A stretch of DNA of 46,106 bases from an uncultured Duganella sp. (GTDB lineage: Bacteria; Pseudomonadota; Gammaproteobacteria; Burkholderiales; Burkholderiaceae). The position numbers and the translations under genes are program-made. Location of the stretch: positions 1-46,106 of the forward strand of contig CAMLRG010000014.1 of assembly GCA_946482335.1 (NCBI GenBank), in the 5' to 3' direction. Position 1 is the stretch's first letter. Each line of letters opens with the position of its first letter. The notes beneath the pieces are model-generated. The model was not told the DNA's origin. It did no database searches and saw only the letters and a list, made by a program, of their open reading frames with translations. This document shows, in pieces, positions 1-7,478 of this stretch.

Positions 1-2
1 TC

Positions 3-812
3 GGCAAGCACAAGGTCTCGGTGGCGGCGATCCTGCAGGCGGCGATTTCGGTCGTGGTACTGCTGTTGCTGGCGATGTGGGCCGGCGCCGCGCTCGAAGA
101 GCGCTTGATGCATCTGCAATCCATGCATTCCAGCCTGCGCGTGGTGATGGCGCGCATGGGCCGTGCCTTGCTGATCCTGGTGGCAGTGCTGGCCAGCCTG
201 TCGCTGGTAGGCATCGACCTGACCGTGCTGTCGGTGTTCGGCGGCGCGCTTGGCGTCGGTCTCGGCCTGGGTTTGCAAAAGATCGCCAGCAATTACGTGT
301 CCGGCTTCATCATCCTGCTGGACCGCAGCCTGACCATCGGCGACGTGATCACGGTCGACAAGTACACTGGCCAGGTCACGCAAATCAATACGCGCTACAC
401 CGTGCTGCAAGGGACGGATGGCGTCGAGTCCATCGTGCCGAACGAGATGCTGGTGTCGGGCGCGGTGCAGAATTCTTCGCTGTCGAACAAGGCCGTGGTG
501 ATCACCACGCGCGTGACGGTGGGCTATGAAACCGATCTGGACTTTGTGCTCAAGCTGATGGAAGACGCGGCTGCGTCGGTCGAACGGGTAATGAAGGACA
601 AGCCGCCCGCCGGCATGCTGCAAGCCTTTGGCGCGGACGGGCTGGAGCTGGCGCTGGCATTCTGGATCAGCGACCCGGAAAACGGGCGCGGCGGCGTGAC
701 CTCCGATGTCAATCGGGCAATCTGGAAAGCCTTGAAAGAAAACGGCATCTCTGTACCGTTCCCGCAACGGGAGGTACGCGTGCTTGGCGCTCTGCCGGGC
801 GCGGTCGCCTAA
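3..812 (+). CDS. MscS-family mechanosensitive channel, C-terminal part
   Basis: The reading frame is open from the left edge, so the true start lies upstream; a GTG at 21 is probably internal. About 269 residues remain. The glycine/alanine-rich helix around positions 235-300 (VFGGALGVGLGLGLQKIASN) is the pore-lining TM3 segment of MscS channels. It is followed by the beta domain (GDVITV, then VPNEMLVSGAVQN) and the alpha/beta C-terminal domain that ends in FPQREVRV. Family knowledge: inner-membrane channels that open under membrane tension and release solutes in osmotic downshock. At least one more hydrophobic helix precedes TM3. The N-terminus is unseen, so a larger multi-TM MscS paralogue (MscK- or YbdG-like) cannot be excluded. 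Confidence 0.9.
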   Translation, partial: GKHKVSVAAILQAAISVVVLLLLAMWAGAALEERLMHLQSMHSSLRVVMARMGRALLILVAVLASLSLVGIDLTVLSVFGGALGVGLGLGLQKIASNYVSGFIILLDRSLTIGDVITVDKYTGQVTQINTRYTVLQGTDGVESIVPNEMLVSGAVQNSSLSNKAVVITTRVTVGYETDLDFVLKLMEDAAASVERVMKDKPPAGMLQAFGADGLELALAFWISDPENGRGGVTSDVNRAIWKALKENGISVPFPQREVRVLGALPGAVA

Positions 813-905
813 AAAATAGTCAGTTCCGGAGGGAAATCCTTCCTCAAATCACTAACGAATGCGCGTACAATGACGCCTATTCGTGGTATCTCATTTGGAG
901 TTGTA

Positions 906-2102
906 ATGGATTTAAGTGCAGTTCTCGATTTCCTCAGTCATGGCGTGACCGGCCTGGGCGGCTGGGCCACAGTTGGCGTCACCCTGATCCTGACCCACAT
1001 CACGATCGCCAGCGTGACGATCTTCCTCCATCGCCACCAGGCGCACCGCGCATTGGAACTGCACGCCATCCCATCGCATTTCTTCCGTTTCTGGCTGTGG
1101 CTGACCACCGGCCAGGTGACCAAGGAATGGGCTGCCATCCACCGCAAGCACCACGCCAAGTGCGATACCGAGGAAGATCCGCACAGCCCGGTGACCAAGG
1201 GCATCAAGACCGTGTTCTGGCAAGGCGCCGAGCTGTACCGCGCTGAATCGAAGAACAAGGAAACCATGGAAAAGTATGGCCATGGCACGCCTGACGACTG
1301 GATCGAAAAGAACCTGTACAGCAAGTTCAGCTGGCAGGGCGTGGCGCTGATGCTGATCCTCGACTTCATCCTGTTCGGCGCCAAGGGCATTACCGTGTGG
1401 GCCGTGCAAATGCTGTGGATTCCCGTGACCGCCGCCGGCATCATCAACGGCATCGGCCACTGGTGGGGTTACCGCAACTACGATTGCTCCGATGCCGCCA
1501 CCAACATCATCCCTTGGGGCATCATCATCGGCGGCGAAGAGCTGCACAACAATCACCACACTTACGCGACCTCGGCCAAGCTGTCGTCCAAGTGGTATGA
1601 GTTCGACATCGGCTGGGGCTATATCCGCGCGATGGAAATCGTGGGCCTGGCCAAAGTGAAGAAGATGCCGCCGAAGCCGAAGTTCGACACCGCCAAGGTG
1701 AAGGCCGACTTCGAAACCCTGCAATCGGTGATCGCCAACCGCTACGATGTGATGGCCAAATATGCCAAGTCCGTCAAGTCGGCCTGGAAGGAAGAGCTGG
1801 ATCACCTGAAGGACAAGGCGCAGCTGGAATCGCGCTTCCTGAAGTCCTCGCGCAAGCTGCTGCAGCGCGAGCCAGGCAAGCTGGAAGCACCGCAGCAGCA
1901 GCAGCTGGTGGAATTGTTCCAGCACTCCAAGGCGCTGGAAACCATGCACAATATGCGCGTGGAACTGGGCATGCTGTGGGAGCGTTCGCACTTCACCCGT
2001 GACGAGCTGGTGCACAAGCTGCAAGACTGGTGCGAGCGCGCCGAAGCGTCGGGCATCAAATCCCTGCAAGAGTTCTCGCTGCGCCTGCGCAGCTACGCAT
2101 AA
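906..2102 (+). CDS. Membrane fatty-acid (acyl-CoA/acyl-lipid) delta-9-type desaturase
   Basis: Predicted to be 398 aa. The ATG at 906 has GGAG 5 nt upstream; an in-frame ATG at 870 lacks such a site. The three histidine clusters that bind the di-iron centre are present: HRHQAH, HRKHH and HNNHH, embedded in hydrophobic helices (FFRFWLWLTTG, VALMLILDFILFGA). Family knowledge: uses O2 and electrons to introduce a cis double bond into membrane acyl chains, adjusting fluidity. The desaturase domain seems to end near residue 265. About 130 charged, helical residues follow, ending in a pattern WCERAEASGI..LQEFSLRLRSYA. This tail is not part of the catalytic fold, and its role is unknown to me (see findings). 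A TACAAT hexamer at 866-871 may be the -10 element. Confidence 0.92.
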   Translation: MDLSAVLDFLSHGVTGLGGWATVGVTLILTHITIASVTIFLHRHQAHRALELHAIPSHFFRFWLWLTTGQVTKEWAAIHRKHHAKCDTEEDPHSPVTKGIKTVFWQGAELYRAESKNKETMEKYGHGTPDDWIEKNLYSKFSWQGVALMLILDFILFGAKGITVWAVQMLWIPVTAAGIINGIGHWWGYRNYDCSDAATNIIPWGIIIGGEELHNNHHTYATSAKLSSKWYEFDIGWGYIRAMEIVGLAKVKKMPPKPKFDTAKVKADFETLQSVIANRYDVMAKYAKSVKSAWKEELDHLKDKAQLESRFLKSSRKLLQREPGKLEAPQQQQLVELFQHSKALETMHNMRVELGMLWERSHFTRDELVHKLQDWCERAEASGIKSLQEFSLRLRSYA

Positions 2103-2112
2103 TGAGCTAGCG

Positions 2113-2139
2113 GGTGTCAGGCCCTGCGGGCCTGACACC
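2113..2139. repeat. Perfect 12-bp inverted repeat, copy 1 of a stop-codon-associated element
   Basis: GGTGTCAGGCCC at 2113-2124 pairs perfectly with 2128-2139 around a 3-nt loop. It lies between the convergent desaturase and creatininase genes. Read on the minus strand it is preceded by CAAAACCGGTAA, which contains the last codons and the stop of the creatininase gene. The same order (AAACCGG, short spacer, palindrome) occurs twice more near 18150-18252. There is no T-run, so it is not a classic intrinsic terminator, though it could still block or protect transcripts. Confidence 0.8.
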
Positions 2140-2142
2140 GGT

Positions 2143-3153
2143 TTACCGGTTTTGCCTCTCCAGCCAAGCCGCCTGCTTGCGCGCAATCCCATCGTAATAA
2201 GATTGCGTCCCCGCCTCCACGCCCTTGATGTCAGGGTTCTTCATTGCCATCTCCGACAGCCTTGGAATCTTGCGCGGGTCCGCCCCATCGAGGATGGATA
2301 GCGCGGCGCCATTGTAAGCATCAGCCCGCTGCCGCATCTCCTGTTCCCCAAAAGCCGCGCTAGCCTGGCGCGGTGAACCAATATACCCCTCCCACTGCGC
2401 CGCTTTCGCAGCAGCCACGGCATCCGCCGGCGAGTTCGCCTTGTGCGGCACCGCCTTGGCATAGCCGGCAGCCACAAGATCAGGACGCAAATAGAGAATG
2501 CGGCTGGTCTCCGACATGCCCGCATGCACCTCAAACTCCCCATCCTCCGCCGCCGCCTCGGCACTGCGCAATGGCCGCGCGCTTGGCGGGCCGAGCAGCA
2601 AACCGGCCAGGTTCACCATGCGCCCGCCATACACATCGTGGAAGTAATCGCCAGCCTGGTCCAGCATCAGGTTATGCAGCGGCGAACCGTGGTTATGCAT
2701 GACAAAGATCCAGCGGAAGCCTTGCTCGCCAAGTTCGCTGGCAATATCCATGAAGGCTGCGCGTTCGGTCTCCGGCCGCACCGTGTAGCTGCCAGGGAAA
2801 CTGTAATGCGCACCCAGCACATTGGCGCCCGAGGTGCCGATCGGGATGGCAGGGAACACCAGCACTTTCCAGCCGGGCCGGCGCGCGATCGCTTCCGCCA
2901 GCGATTGCGCCCACCACTCGTTCATATAGGTATCCGTACCGGAAGGCAGGTAAGGCCCGTGCTGTTCAAGGATGCCGCCCACCAGGATGATGGCCGTGCG
3001 GCTCTTGTCGAGCGCCGCCAGCTGGGCGGAATTCATTTCCGCCGCCTTCAGTACCTGTGCCTGTCCCGCCAGCGGCAGTAACAGCGCACACATGCACATA
3101 AGGCGCACAATGGTGTTGGCGCCACTTTTATGAGAGGAGTATCCTGTTTCCAT
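2143..3153 (-). CDS. Secreted creatininase-family amidohydrolase
   Basis: 336 aa. The N-terminus carries a signal-peptide-like hydrophobic stretch (LMCMCALLLPLAGQA, residues about 18-32), so export to the periplasm is predicted. The motif ILEQHGPYLPSGTD (61-74) supplies the metal-binding Glu63, His65 and Asp74 of the creatininase fold; MHNHGSPLHN and HAGMSETS match the later active-site segments. Family knowledge: two-metal amidohydrolases acting on creatinine or on formamide intermediates in cofactor pathways. Exported members are uncharacterised, so the substrate is not assigned. The start is 24 nt from the divergent gene at 3178. Its Shine-Dalgarno is one half of a palindrome used by both genes. 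The HAG motif has Met where many relatives have Glu. Confidence 0.82.
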   Translation of the reverse strand: METGYSSHKSGANTIVRLMCMCALLLPLAGQAQVLKAAEMNSAQLAALDKSRTAIILVGGILEQHGPYLPSGTDTYMNEWWAQSLAEAIARRPGWKVLVFPAIPIGTSGANVLGAHYSFPGSYTVRPETERAAFMDIASELGEQGFRWIFVMHNHGSPLHNLMLDQAGDYFHDVYGGRMVNLAGLLLGPPSARPLRSAEAAAEDGEFEVHAGMSETSRILYLRPDLVAAGYAKAVPHKANSPADAVAAAKAAQWEGYIGSPRQASAAFGEQEMRQRADAYNGAALSILDGADPRKIPRLSEMAMKNPDIKGVEAGTQSYYDGIARKQAAWLERQNR

Positions 3154-3164
3154 ACGTAAACATT

Positions 3165-3172
3165 CTCCGGAG
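3165..3172. promoter_or_regulatory. Palindromic Shine-Dalgarno shared by two divergent genes
   Basis: CTCCGGAG reads the same on both strands. On the plus strand, GGAGG (3169-3173) sits 4 nt before the GTG at 3178. On the minus strand, GGAG sits 11 nt before the ATG at 3153. With only 24 nt between the start codons, promoters must lie inside the opposing genes and the two 5' leaders would be complementary. Confidence 0.6.
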
Positions 3173-3177
3173 GTGTT

Positions 3178-3654
3178 GTGAAGTTGTCTATTTTAGCGCT
3201 GGCGTTGGCGCTGTCGAGTACTGCGCAAGCGAAGCAGTGGGAAATCAAGCCGGATGGCCTCGGGCCTTACAAGGTGGGCGCGCGCTTTGAAAACCTGGGC
3301 AAGACCTTTGGCGGTTTGGGCGCGGCGAAAGTCAGTGACGACAAGGTTTGCCGCGTCGCCCGCTCCAAGCGCTACCCGAACGTGGAAGTGACTTTCGTGC
3401 GCAAGGTGGTGGCGCGGGTCGATGTATCCGGCGGCTTTGGCACCGAACGCGGCGTGCGCATCGGCGATCCTGCCTCGAAACTGCGGCGTGTCTACGGCGA
3501 CGCGGTGCGCCCGCATCCCGAGCATGCCGATTGGCTGATGGTGGAAACGGGCGACCGTGAATTGGCGATCCGCTATGTGATGCGCGAGGGCAGTGTGGCG
3601 GCGATCCATGCCGGCAAGCGCACGCAATTGCAATCGCCGGGCGGCTGCCCATAA
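3178..3654 (+). CDS. Small secreted protein of unknown function
   Basis: 158 aa from a GTG start with GGAGG 4 nt upstream. Residues 1-18 form a clear signal peptide (LSILALALALSSTAQA) with cleavage predicted after AQA. The mature part is a soluble, basic, probably beta-rich domain: GLGPYKVGARFENLG, then IGDPASKLRRVYGD, then RELAIRYVMREG, ending PGGCP. The repeated pattern of 'G..VG..' followed by a 'GD....L...YG' turn resembles small periplasmic domains of unknown function seen in proteobacteria. I do not recognise a named family. It has two cysteines, one near residue 58 and one at the C-terminus, which could form a disulfide. It ends at the terminator shared with rpmG. Confidence 0.75.
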   Translation: MKLSILALALALSSTAQAKQWEIKPDGLGPYKVGARFENLGKTFGGLGAAKVSDDKVCRVARSKRYPNVEVTFVRKVVARVDVSGGFGTERGVRIGDPASKLRRVYGDAVRPHPEHADWLMVETGDRELAIRYVMREGSVAAIHAGKRTQLQSPGGCP

Positions 3655-3680
3655 AAAAACCGCCCAGCGGGCGGTTTCTT
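3655..3680. terminator. Bidirectional intrinsic terminator between the secreted protein gene and rpmG
   Basis: A perfect 9-bp stem AAACCGCCC / GGGCGGTTT (3657-3665 and 3669-3677) with loop AGC. On the minus strand it is followed by a T7 run, ideal for terminating rpmB-rpmG. On the plus strand the tail is TTTCTT, which is weaker. It begins at the stop codon of the upstream secreted protein gene. Confidence 0.88.
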
Positions 3681-3698
3681 GTTCGAACCGAAGATCGA

Positions 3699-3866
3699 TT
3701 ACTTGATCTTGGTTTCCTTGTACATCACGTGCTTGCGTGCTTTAGGATCGAACTTCATGATTTCCATTTTGGAAGGCATGGTGCGCTTGTTTTTGGTAGT
3801 GGTGTAGAAGTGACCAGTACCAGCGGTCGATTCCAGCTTGATCTTGTCGCGGCCAGTTTTTGCCAT
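3699..3866 (-). CDS. rpmG: 50S ribosomal protein L33
   Basis: 55 aa, the standard length for bacterial L33. The sequence starts [14 protein letters not shown], contains [13 protein letters not shown] and ends [11 protein letters not shown]. It lacks the CxxC pairs of the zinc-binding L33 type, so it is the zinc-independent form. It lies 14 nt downstream of rpmB on the same strand and shares its promoter; the T7 hairpin terminator follows directly. Role: small basic protein of the large ribosomal subunit near the E site. Confidence 0.97.
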   Translation of the reverse strand: MAKTGRDKIKLESTAGTGHFYTTTKNKRTMPSKMEIMKFDPKARKHVMYKETKIK

Positions 3867-3880
3867 GATTCAGCTCCCTA

Positions 3881-4117
3881 TTAAACTTTCTCGCCACGTG
3901 CGCGCATGTCGGCCAGGACGGCGTCGATGCCGACCTTGTCGATCACGCGCAGACCGGCGTTGGACAGACGCAGGGAGACCCAGCGGTTTTCAGATTCAAC
4001 AAAAATGCGACGGTTCTGCAGGTTTGGCAGGAAACGACGCTTGGTTTTGTTGTTTGCGTGGGAAACATTGTTGCCGACCATCGGCTTCTTCCCAGTAACT
4101 TGGCAAACACGTGCCAT
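3881..4117 (-). CDS. rpmB: 50S ribosomal protein L28
   Basis: 78 aa. It starts [20 protein letters not shown] and contains the conserved stretches [12 protein letters not shown] and [12 protein letters not shown], typical of bacterial L28. The start has AAGGAG 6 nt upstream (4124-4129). It is the first gene of the rpmB-rpmG operon, an order conserved across proteobacteria, with radC upstream on the same strand. A strong sigma-70-type promoter lies at 4158-4186. Role: large-subunit protein needed for ribosome assembly. Confidence 0.98.
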   Translation of the reverse strand: MARVCQVTGKKPMVGNNVSHANNKTKRRFLPNLQNRRIFVESENRWVSLRLSNAGLRVIDKVGIDAVLADMRARGEKV

Positions 4118-4157
4118 GGCACACTCCTTGAATTACTTCCGAAATTGGAAAAACAAG

Positions 4158-4186
4158 AGTATATGGAAATTTCCCAAGTTTTTCAA
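4158..4186 (-). promoter_or_regulatory. Sigma-70-type promoter of rpmB-rpmG
   Basis: On the minus strand, -35 TTGAAA (4186-4181), a 17-nt spacer and -10 TATACT (4163-4158). Each hexamer matches the consensus in 5 of 6 positions and the spacing is optimal. The predicted start of transcription is about 35 nt upstream of the rpmB ATG. The region is markedly AT-rich compared with its surroundings. Confidence 0.8.
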
Positions 4187-4245
4187 GCACTTGCGAAAAA
4201 CAATTGTGTCTCGATTGAATCGTTAATTTAACATTTTGCCGGGGG

Positions 4246-4920
4246 CTAAATTTGACCGTGCTCAGCGAAGGAGTGCACCTGGTGTCCAGCGACCACGAAG
4301 TGGTCCAGGATGCGAATGTCCACCAGGGCCAACGCCTGCACCAGCGCCCTGGTCAGCAGGACGTCCGACTCGCTGGGCGAGGGCGATCCCGACGGGTGGT
4401 TATGGGCCAGCATCACGGCCGCCGCGTTGCGCGCCAGCGCTTCCCGCACCACTTCGCGTGGGTAGACGCTGGTGTGGGTGAGGGTGCCGCGAAACAATTC
4501 GCACGCTTCGATCAGGCGGTTTTTCACGTCCAGGAACAGGACGTGGAAGGATTCATACGGTTGGCCGGCCAGGGACAGGCGCAGGAAATCCTTCACCGCG
4601 TGCGGCGAGGACAACTCTTCGCCAGCCTCCATTTCCTCCGCAATCGCACGGCGTGCCAGTTCGACAACGGCCTGCAGCTGGGCATACTTGGCGGCGCCGA
4701 GGCCGGGGACCGAGGTGAAGTCCGCGCGGCTGGCGTGGATCAGGGAGCGCAGCGAGCCGAAGCGGCCCAGCAAGTCGGTCGCCAGCGCCACCGCATCCTT
4801 GCCCGGAATGCCGACGCGCAGGAAGATCGCCAGCAATTCGGCGTCGGATAACGCTTGCGGCCCCGCTTTCAGCAAGCGCTCGCGCGGGCGTAACTGTTCT
4901 GGCCAGTCGGAAATAGCCAT
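4246..4920 (-). CDS. radC: RadC-family JAB/JAMM-domain protein
   Basis: 224 aa, the usual length. The N-terminal part has the UPF0758 signature ([20 protein letters not shown]) and a helix-hairpin-helix-like stretch near residues 70-80 ([13 protein letters not shown]). The C-terminal JAMM metal site is intact: [14 protein letters not shown] at 173-186, with His173, His175 and Asp186. Family knowledge: a putative metal-dependent hydrolase once linked to DNA repair, a link since questioned; its actual role is unclear. GGAGG lies before the start. Located directly upstream of rpmB as in many Gram-negatives; this radC-rpmBG order supports a chromosomal copy rather than a mobile anti-restriction paralogue. 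Confidence 0.95.
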   Translation of the reverse strand: MAISDWPEQLRPRERLLKAGPQALSDAELLAIFLRVGIPGKDAVALATDLLGRFGSLRSLIHASRADFTSVPGLGAAKYAQLQAVVELARRAIAEEMEAGEELSSPHAVKDFLRLSLAGQPYESFHVLFLDVKNRLIEACELFRGTLTHTSVYPREVVREALARNAAAVMLAHNHPSGSPSPSESDVLLTRALVQALALVDIRILDHFVVAGHQVHSFAEHGQI

Positions 4921-5001
4921 GGTCGCCTCCCTTTGTGCAGTGCGTCATCCATTATCGGACTGGCAGCGGGAGGCGCATTTGCGCTGGCTCAGTGTTTGTA
5001 G

Positions 5002-6237
5002 CTACCCGTCGCTTCGCAGCGCCGCGATCGGGTCCAGCGCCGCTGCCTGGCGCGCTGGATAAACGCCAAAGGCCAGTCCCACCGCAACGCACAGCAGCAC
5101 TGCGGCCAACAGGCTGAATGGCGACCACGCCACCGACCAACCCGCCAGCGCGGCGATACTGTAGGCCGCCACGGCGCCAAGGACAATGCCAAGCAGGGCG
5201 CCGCTGACGGCAATCACCAGCGCTTCGGCCAGGAATTGCTCCACTACGTCGCGCCGGCGTGCACCCAACGCCCGCTTCAACCCCACTTCGCGGCGGCGTT
5301 CCAGCACGTTGGCCAGCATGATGTTCATGATGCCGATGCCGCCGACCAGCAGGGACACCGCCGCGATCGAACTCATGACAATCGTAAAAATGCGTTGGGT
5401 CTGCTGGTTCTGGCGGTACAGCCCCATGGGTACGATCAGGTTGGTGTCGTCGGCACCGCCATGGCGCTGAGCGATCAATGCCTGCAACACGCGGGCCGCG
5501 CTGTCCGGCGCCACCTTCCCGTCCAGCCGCACGCTGATGCCATCCACCTCATCCTCGATGCGCTTGAAGCTGAAGCGCCCTCGTCCCGTCTCCCAAGGGA
5601 CGAACAAACGCTCATCGTCCAGCCCCAGTTTGACGCCCTCGAATTCAGCCTTGCTTTGCGTGCGGTCCACCAGGACCCCGACCACTTGCAGCCAGACATG
5701 GTTCAACTTGACGCGCTGGCCGATCGCCGGTGAAGTGCCAAACAGCGTGCGCGCCAGGCGCGCGCCAAGCACGCATACCGGCGCCAGCATGGCGCCATCG
5801 GCTGGGGCCAGCCAACGTCCTTCCTTCAAGGTCAAGCCACTGTGTTCGGCATAAGCAGGCGAAACGGCGAATGCGCGGCCGCTCGCCACCCGCTCCCCGA
5901 ATACCAGCTGGTCAACCTTGATTTCCTTTTTCAGCGCCACCGACCGGGCGCCCGGCACCACCGCCAGCGCCGCGGCGCCATCGGCGGCGGACAGTCCCAG
6001 CGAGCGGGCACGCACTTCCTTCAACTGCTCCGCTTCGATCGCCTTGCTCTCGACCAGCACGTTGTCCAGCCCGAGTTCAGCCACAAGGCGAAGCGCTTCA
6101 CGCTTGCTGCCTTCGCCCACCGCCAGCATGGCCACAATGGCAGCGACCCCGAAGACCATGCCCAGCAAGGTCAAGCCGGTACGCAATTTGCGCCGCCGCA
6201 GTTCGGCGACCGCTTCCAGTATCAATGCGCGGTTCAT
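5002..6237 (-). CDS. MacB-like ABC transporter permease (FtsX family)
   Basis: 411 aa. One membrane helix near residues 20-42 (TGLTLLGMVFGVAAIVAMLA) is followed by a periplasmic MacB-type domain of about 230 residues. The FtsX domain has three helices at the C-terminus (IVMSSIAAVSLLVGGIGIMN; AVSGALLGIVLGAVAAYS; LLAAVLLCVAVGLAFGVYP). The motif NIMLANVLERRREVGLKRALG is characteristic. Unlike E. coli MacB it has no fused ATPase domain; the ATPase is a separate gene at 9472-10143. It is the last gene of a four-gene operon, and its ATG overlaps the preceding stop (ATGA). Likely role: inner-membrane mechanotransmission permease of an efflux system. Substrate unknown. Confidence 0.9.
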   Translation of the reverse strand: MNRALILEAVAELRRRKLRTGLTLLGMVFGVAAIVAMLAVGEGSKREALRLVAELGLDNVLVESKAIEAEQLKEVRARSLGLSAADGAAALAVVPGARSVALKKEIKVDQLVFGERVASGRAFAVSPAYAEHSGLTLKEGRWLAPADGAMLAPVCVLGARLARTLFGTSPAIGQRVKLNHVWLQVVGVLVDRTQSKAEFEGVKLGLDDERLFVPWETGRGRFSFKRIEDEVDGISVRLDGKVAPDSAARVLQALIAQRHGGADDTNLIVPMGLYRQNQQTQRIFTIVMSSIAAVSLLVGGIGIMNIMLANVLERRREVGLKRALGARRRDVVEQFLAEALVIAVSGALLGIVLGAVAAYSIAALAGWSVAWSPFSLLAAVLLCVAVGLAFGVYPARQAAALDPIAALRSDG

Positions 6238-7478
6238 GTCTTTTTGTCCGCAGGTGGAACCAGGATAATGCGCGCACCGGGCGCCAGGCCGCTTTTGACC
6301 TCGCTGCGCACCGGGCCGCGCTGGCCCAACTCGATTTTATGCTTGACTTGCCGTTCCCCCTCGTCGGTGTACACGAAGTAGGAAGCGTCCTCCTGTACCA
6401 GCGCGACGTTCGGCACGGTCAGGGCCGATTTCCGTGCCACCAGCCAAACCGTACCGCGCAGCGCCTGCCCGGGTTTCAGTCCAAGCCGGCGCGCGGCATC
6501 GGTTCCGATGGCGGCGTCAAATTCGGTGTACTTGACGGGCGAATCGGGTGAGATGGTGCTGGCGCTGTTACTGACCCTTGTCACAGCCAGATCGAGTTCG
6601 GTGCCGGTGCCAGCCAGGCGCACGCGCACGGGCATCCCTGCCTTGAGACCGTAGGCTTGCCCCTCGGCCACGCTGAAGCGAGCTACGAGTTGGTCCAGGT
6701 TCGGGATGACGCCGAATGCTTCACCGGCCATCTGATTGGCGCCGACTTGCGCCTTGGCGCCATCCCAGCGTGCGGCCTGCAGAAATACGCCATCATGCGG
6801 CGCCAGCAACTCCAGGGACTCCAGGCTCTCGCGCTTTTGCACGGCAGTCCGCTGCACGCTGTCGCGCTGGGAGTGCAAAACCGCTTCCTGCGCAGCGGTT
6901 CGCGCCTGGGCCTGGCTTCCCTTCCAGTCCAGGTAGCCGCGTTTCGTGGTGAGAAAGCCGGCATCGGCCAAGGCATCGAGAATGACATTTTTGGCGAATA
7001 CGCTCAAATCGACTTTGGCATAGCGCTGGCTCAGGCCGAGATCGTCTTCGACTTTGGCGCGCTCGCCCGCCAGGACGCCGCGTTCGACATCCGCGTTCCG
7101 GCGGCTTGCCTCTTCCGCCAGGGCTTTGCGCAAGAGTTCGTATTCGGCCTGGCTCAATTCCATGCGTACTTGTGGCGCATCGAAACGCGCCACCACCTGG
7201 CCCTTTTTGACGCTGCTGCCATCGGCCACCATTTCCACCAGCACGCGGCTGGACCAGCCACTGCCAGGCACGGCCAGCGGCGTGTTGGCGGCAGCTTTGA
7301 TCTCGCCCTCCGCATCCAGGGTTTCATTCCATATTCGCGCAGCGAGCGTCTCGCTGGGGCTGGCCACCGCCGACGGTGTCGCATCGCAAGCGGACAGCAA
7401 TGCAGCCGCGACCAACAAAGCGGCGCCATAGGCCGCGCTGGCGGGCAGTTGATGAGAGGGCGGCATCGTTTCTTTCAT
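6234..7478 (-). CDS. Periplasmic adaptor (HlyD/MacA-like) lipoprotein of ABC exporter
   Basis: 414 aa from the ATG at 7478, which overlaps the stop of the upstream gene as ATGA; the frame is open further upstream but that part overlaps the upstream adaptor gene. The N-terminus has a lipobox (LLVAAALLSAC, Cys31), predicting a lipid-anchored periplasmic protein. It has a biotinyl/lipoyl-like half-motif (SSRVLVEMVADGSSVKKGQVVARFD), a long helical hairpin (about 105-230), the returning lipoyl half (LELLAPHDGVF), then beta-barrel and membrane-proximal domains ending in GLAPGARIILVPP. Family knowledge: membrane fusion proteins bridge the pump and an outer-membrane TolC-type channel. No channel gene lies in this operon, so a distant TolC homologue is inferred. 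Confidence 0.88.
   Translation of the reverse strand: MKETMPPSHQLPASAAYGAALLVAAALLSACDATPSAVASPSETLAARIWNETLDAEGEIKAAANTPLAVPGSGWSSRVLVEMVADGSSVKKGQVVARFDAPQVRMELSQAEYELLRKALAEEASRRNADVERGVLAGERAKVEDDLGLSQRYAKVDLSVFAKNVILDALADAGFLTTKRGYLDWKGSQAQARTAAQEAVLHSQRDSVQRTAVQKRESLESLELLAPHDGVFLQAARWDGAKAQVGANQMAGEAFGVIPNLDQLVARFSVAEGQAYGLKAGMPVRVRLAGTGTELDLAVTRVSNSASTISPDSPVKYTEFDAAIGTDAARRLGLKPGQALRGTVWLVARKSALTVPNVALVQEDASYFVYTDEGERQVKHKIELGQRGPVRSEVKSGLAPGARIILVPPADKKT

Noticed and set aside
912..2192. A 426-codon open frame antisense to the desaturase
   Set aside because: No start signal or domain; the sense frame has all three histidine boxes.
4246..4920. RadC as part of a mobile or anti-restriction module
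   Set aside because: It sits in the conserved radC-rpmB-rpmG order with normal composition, so it is the housekeeping copy.
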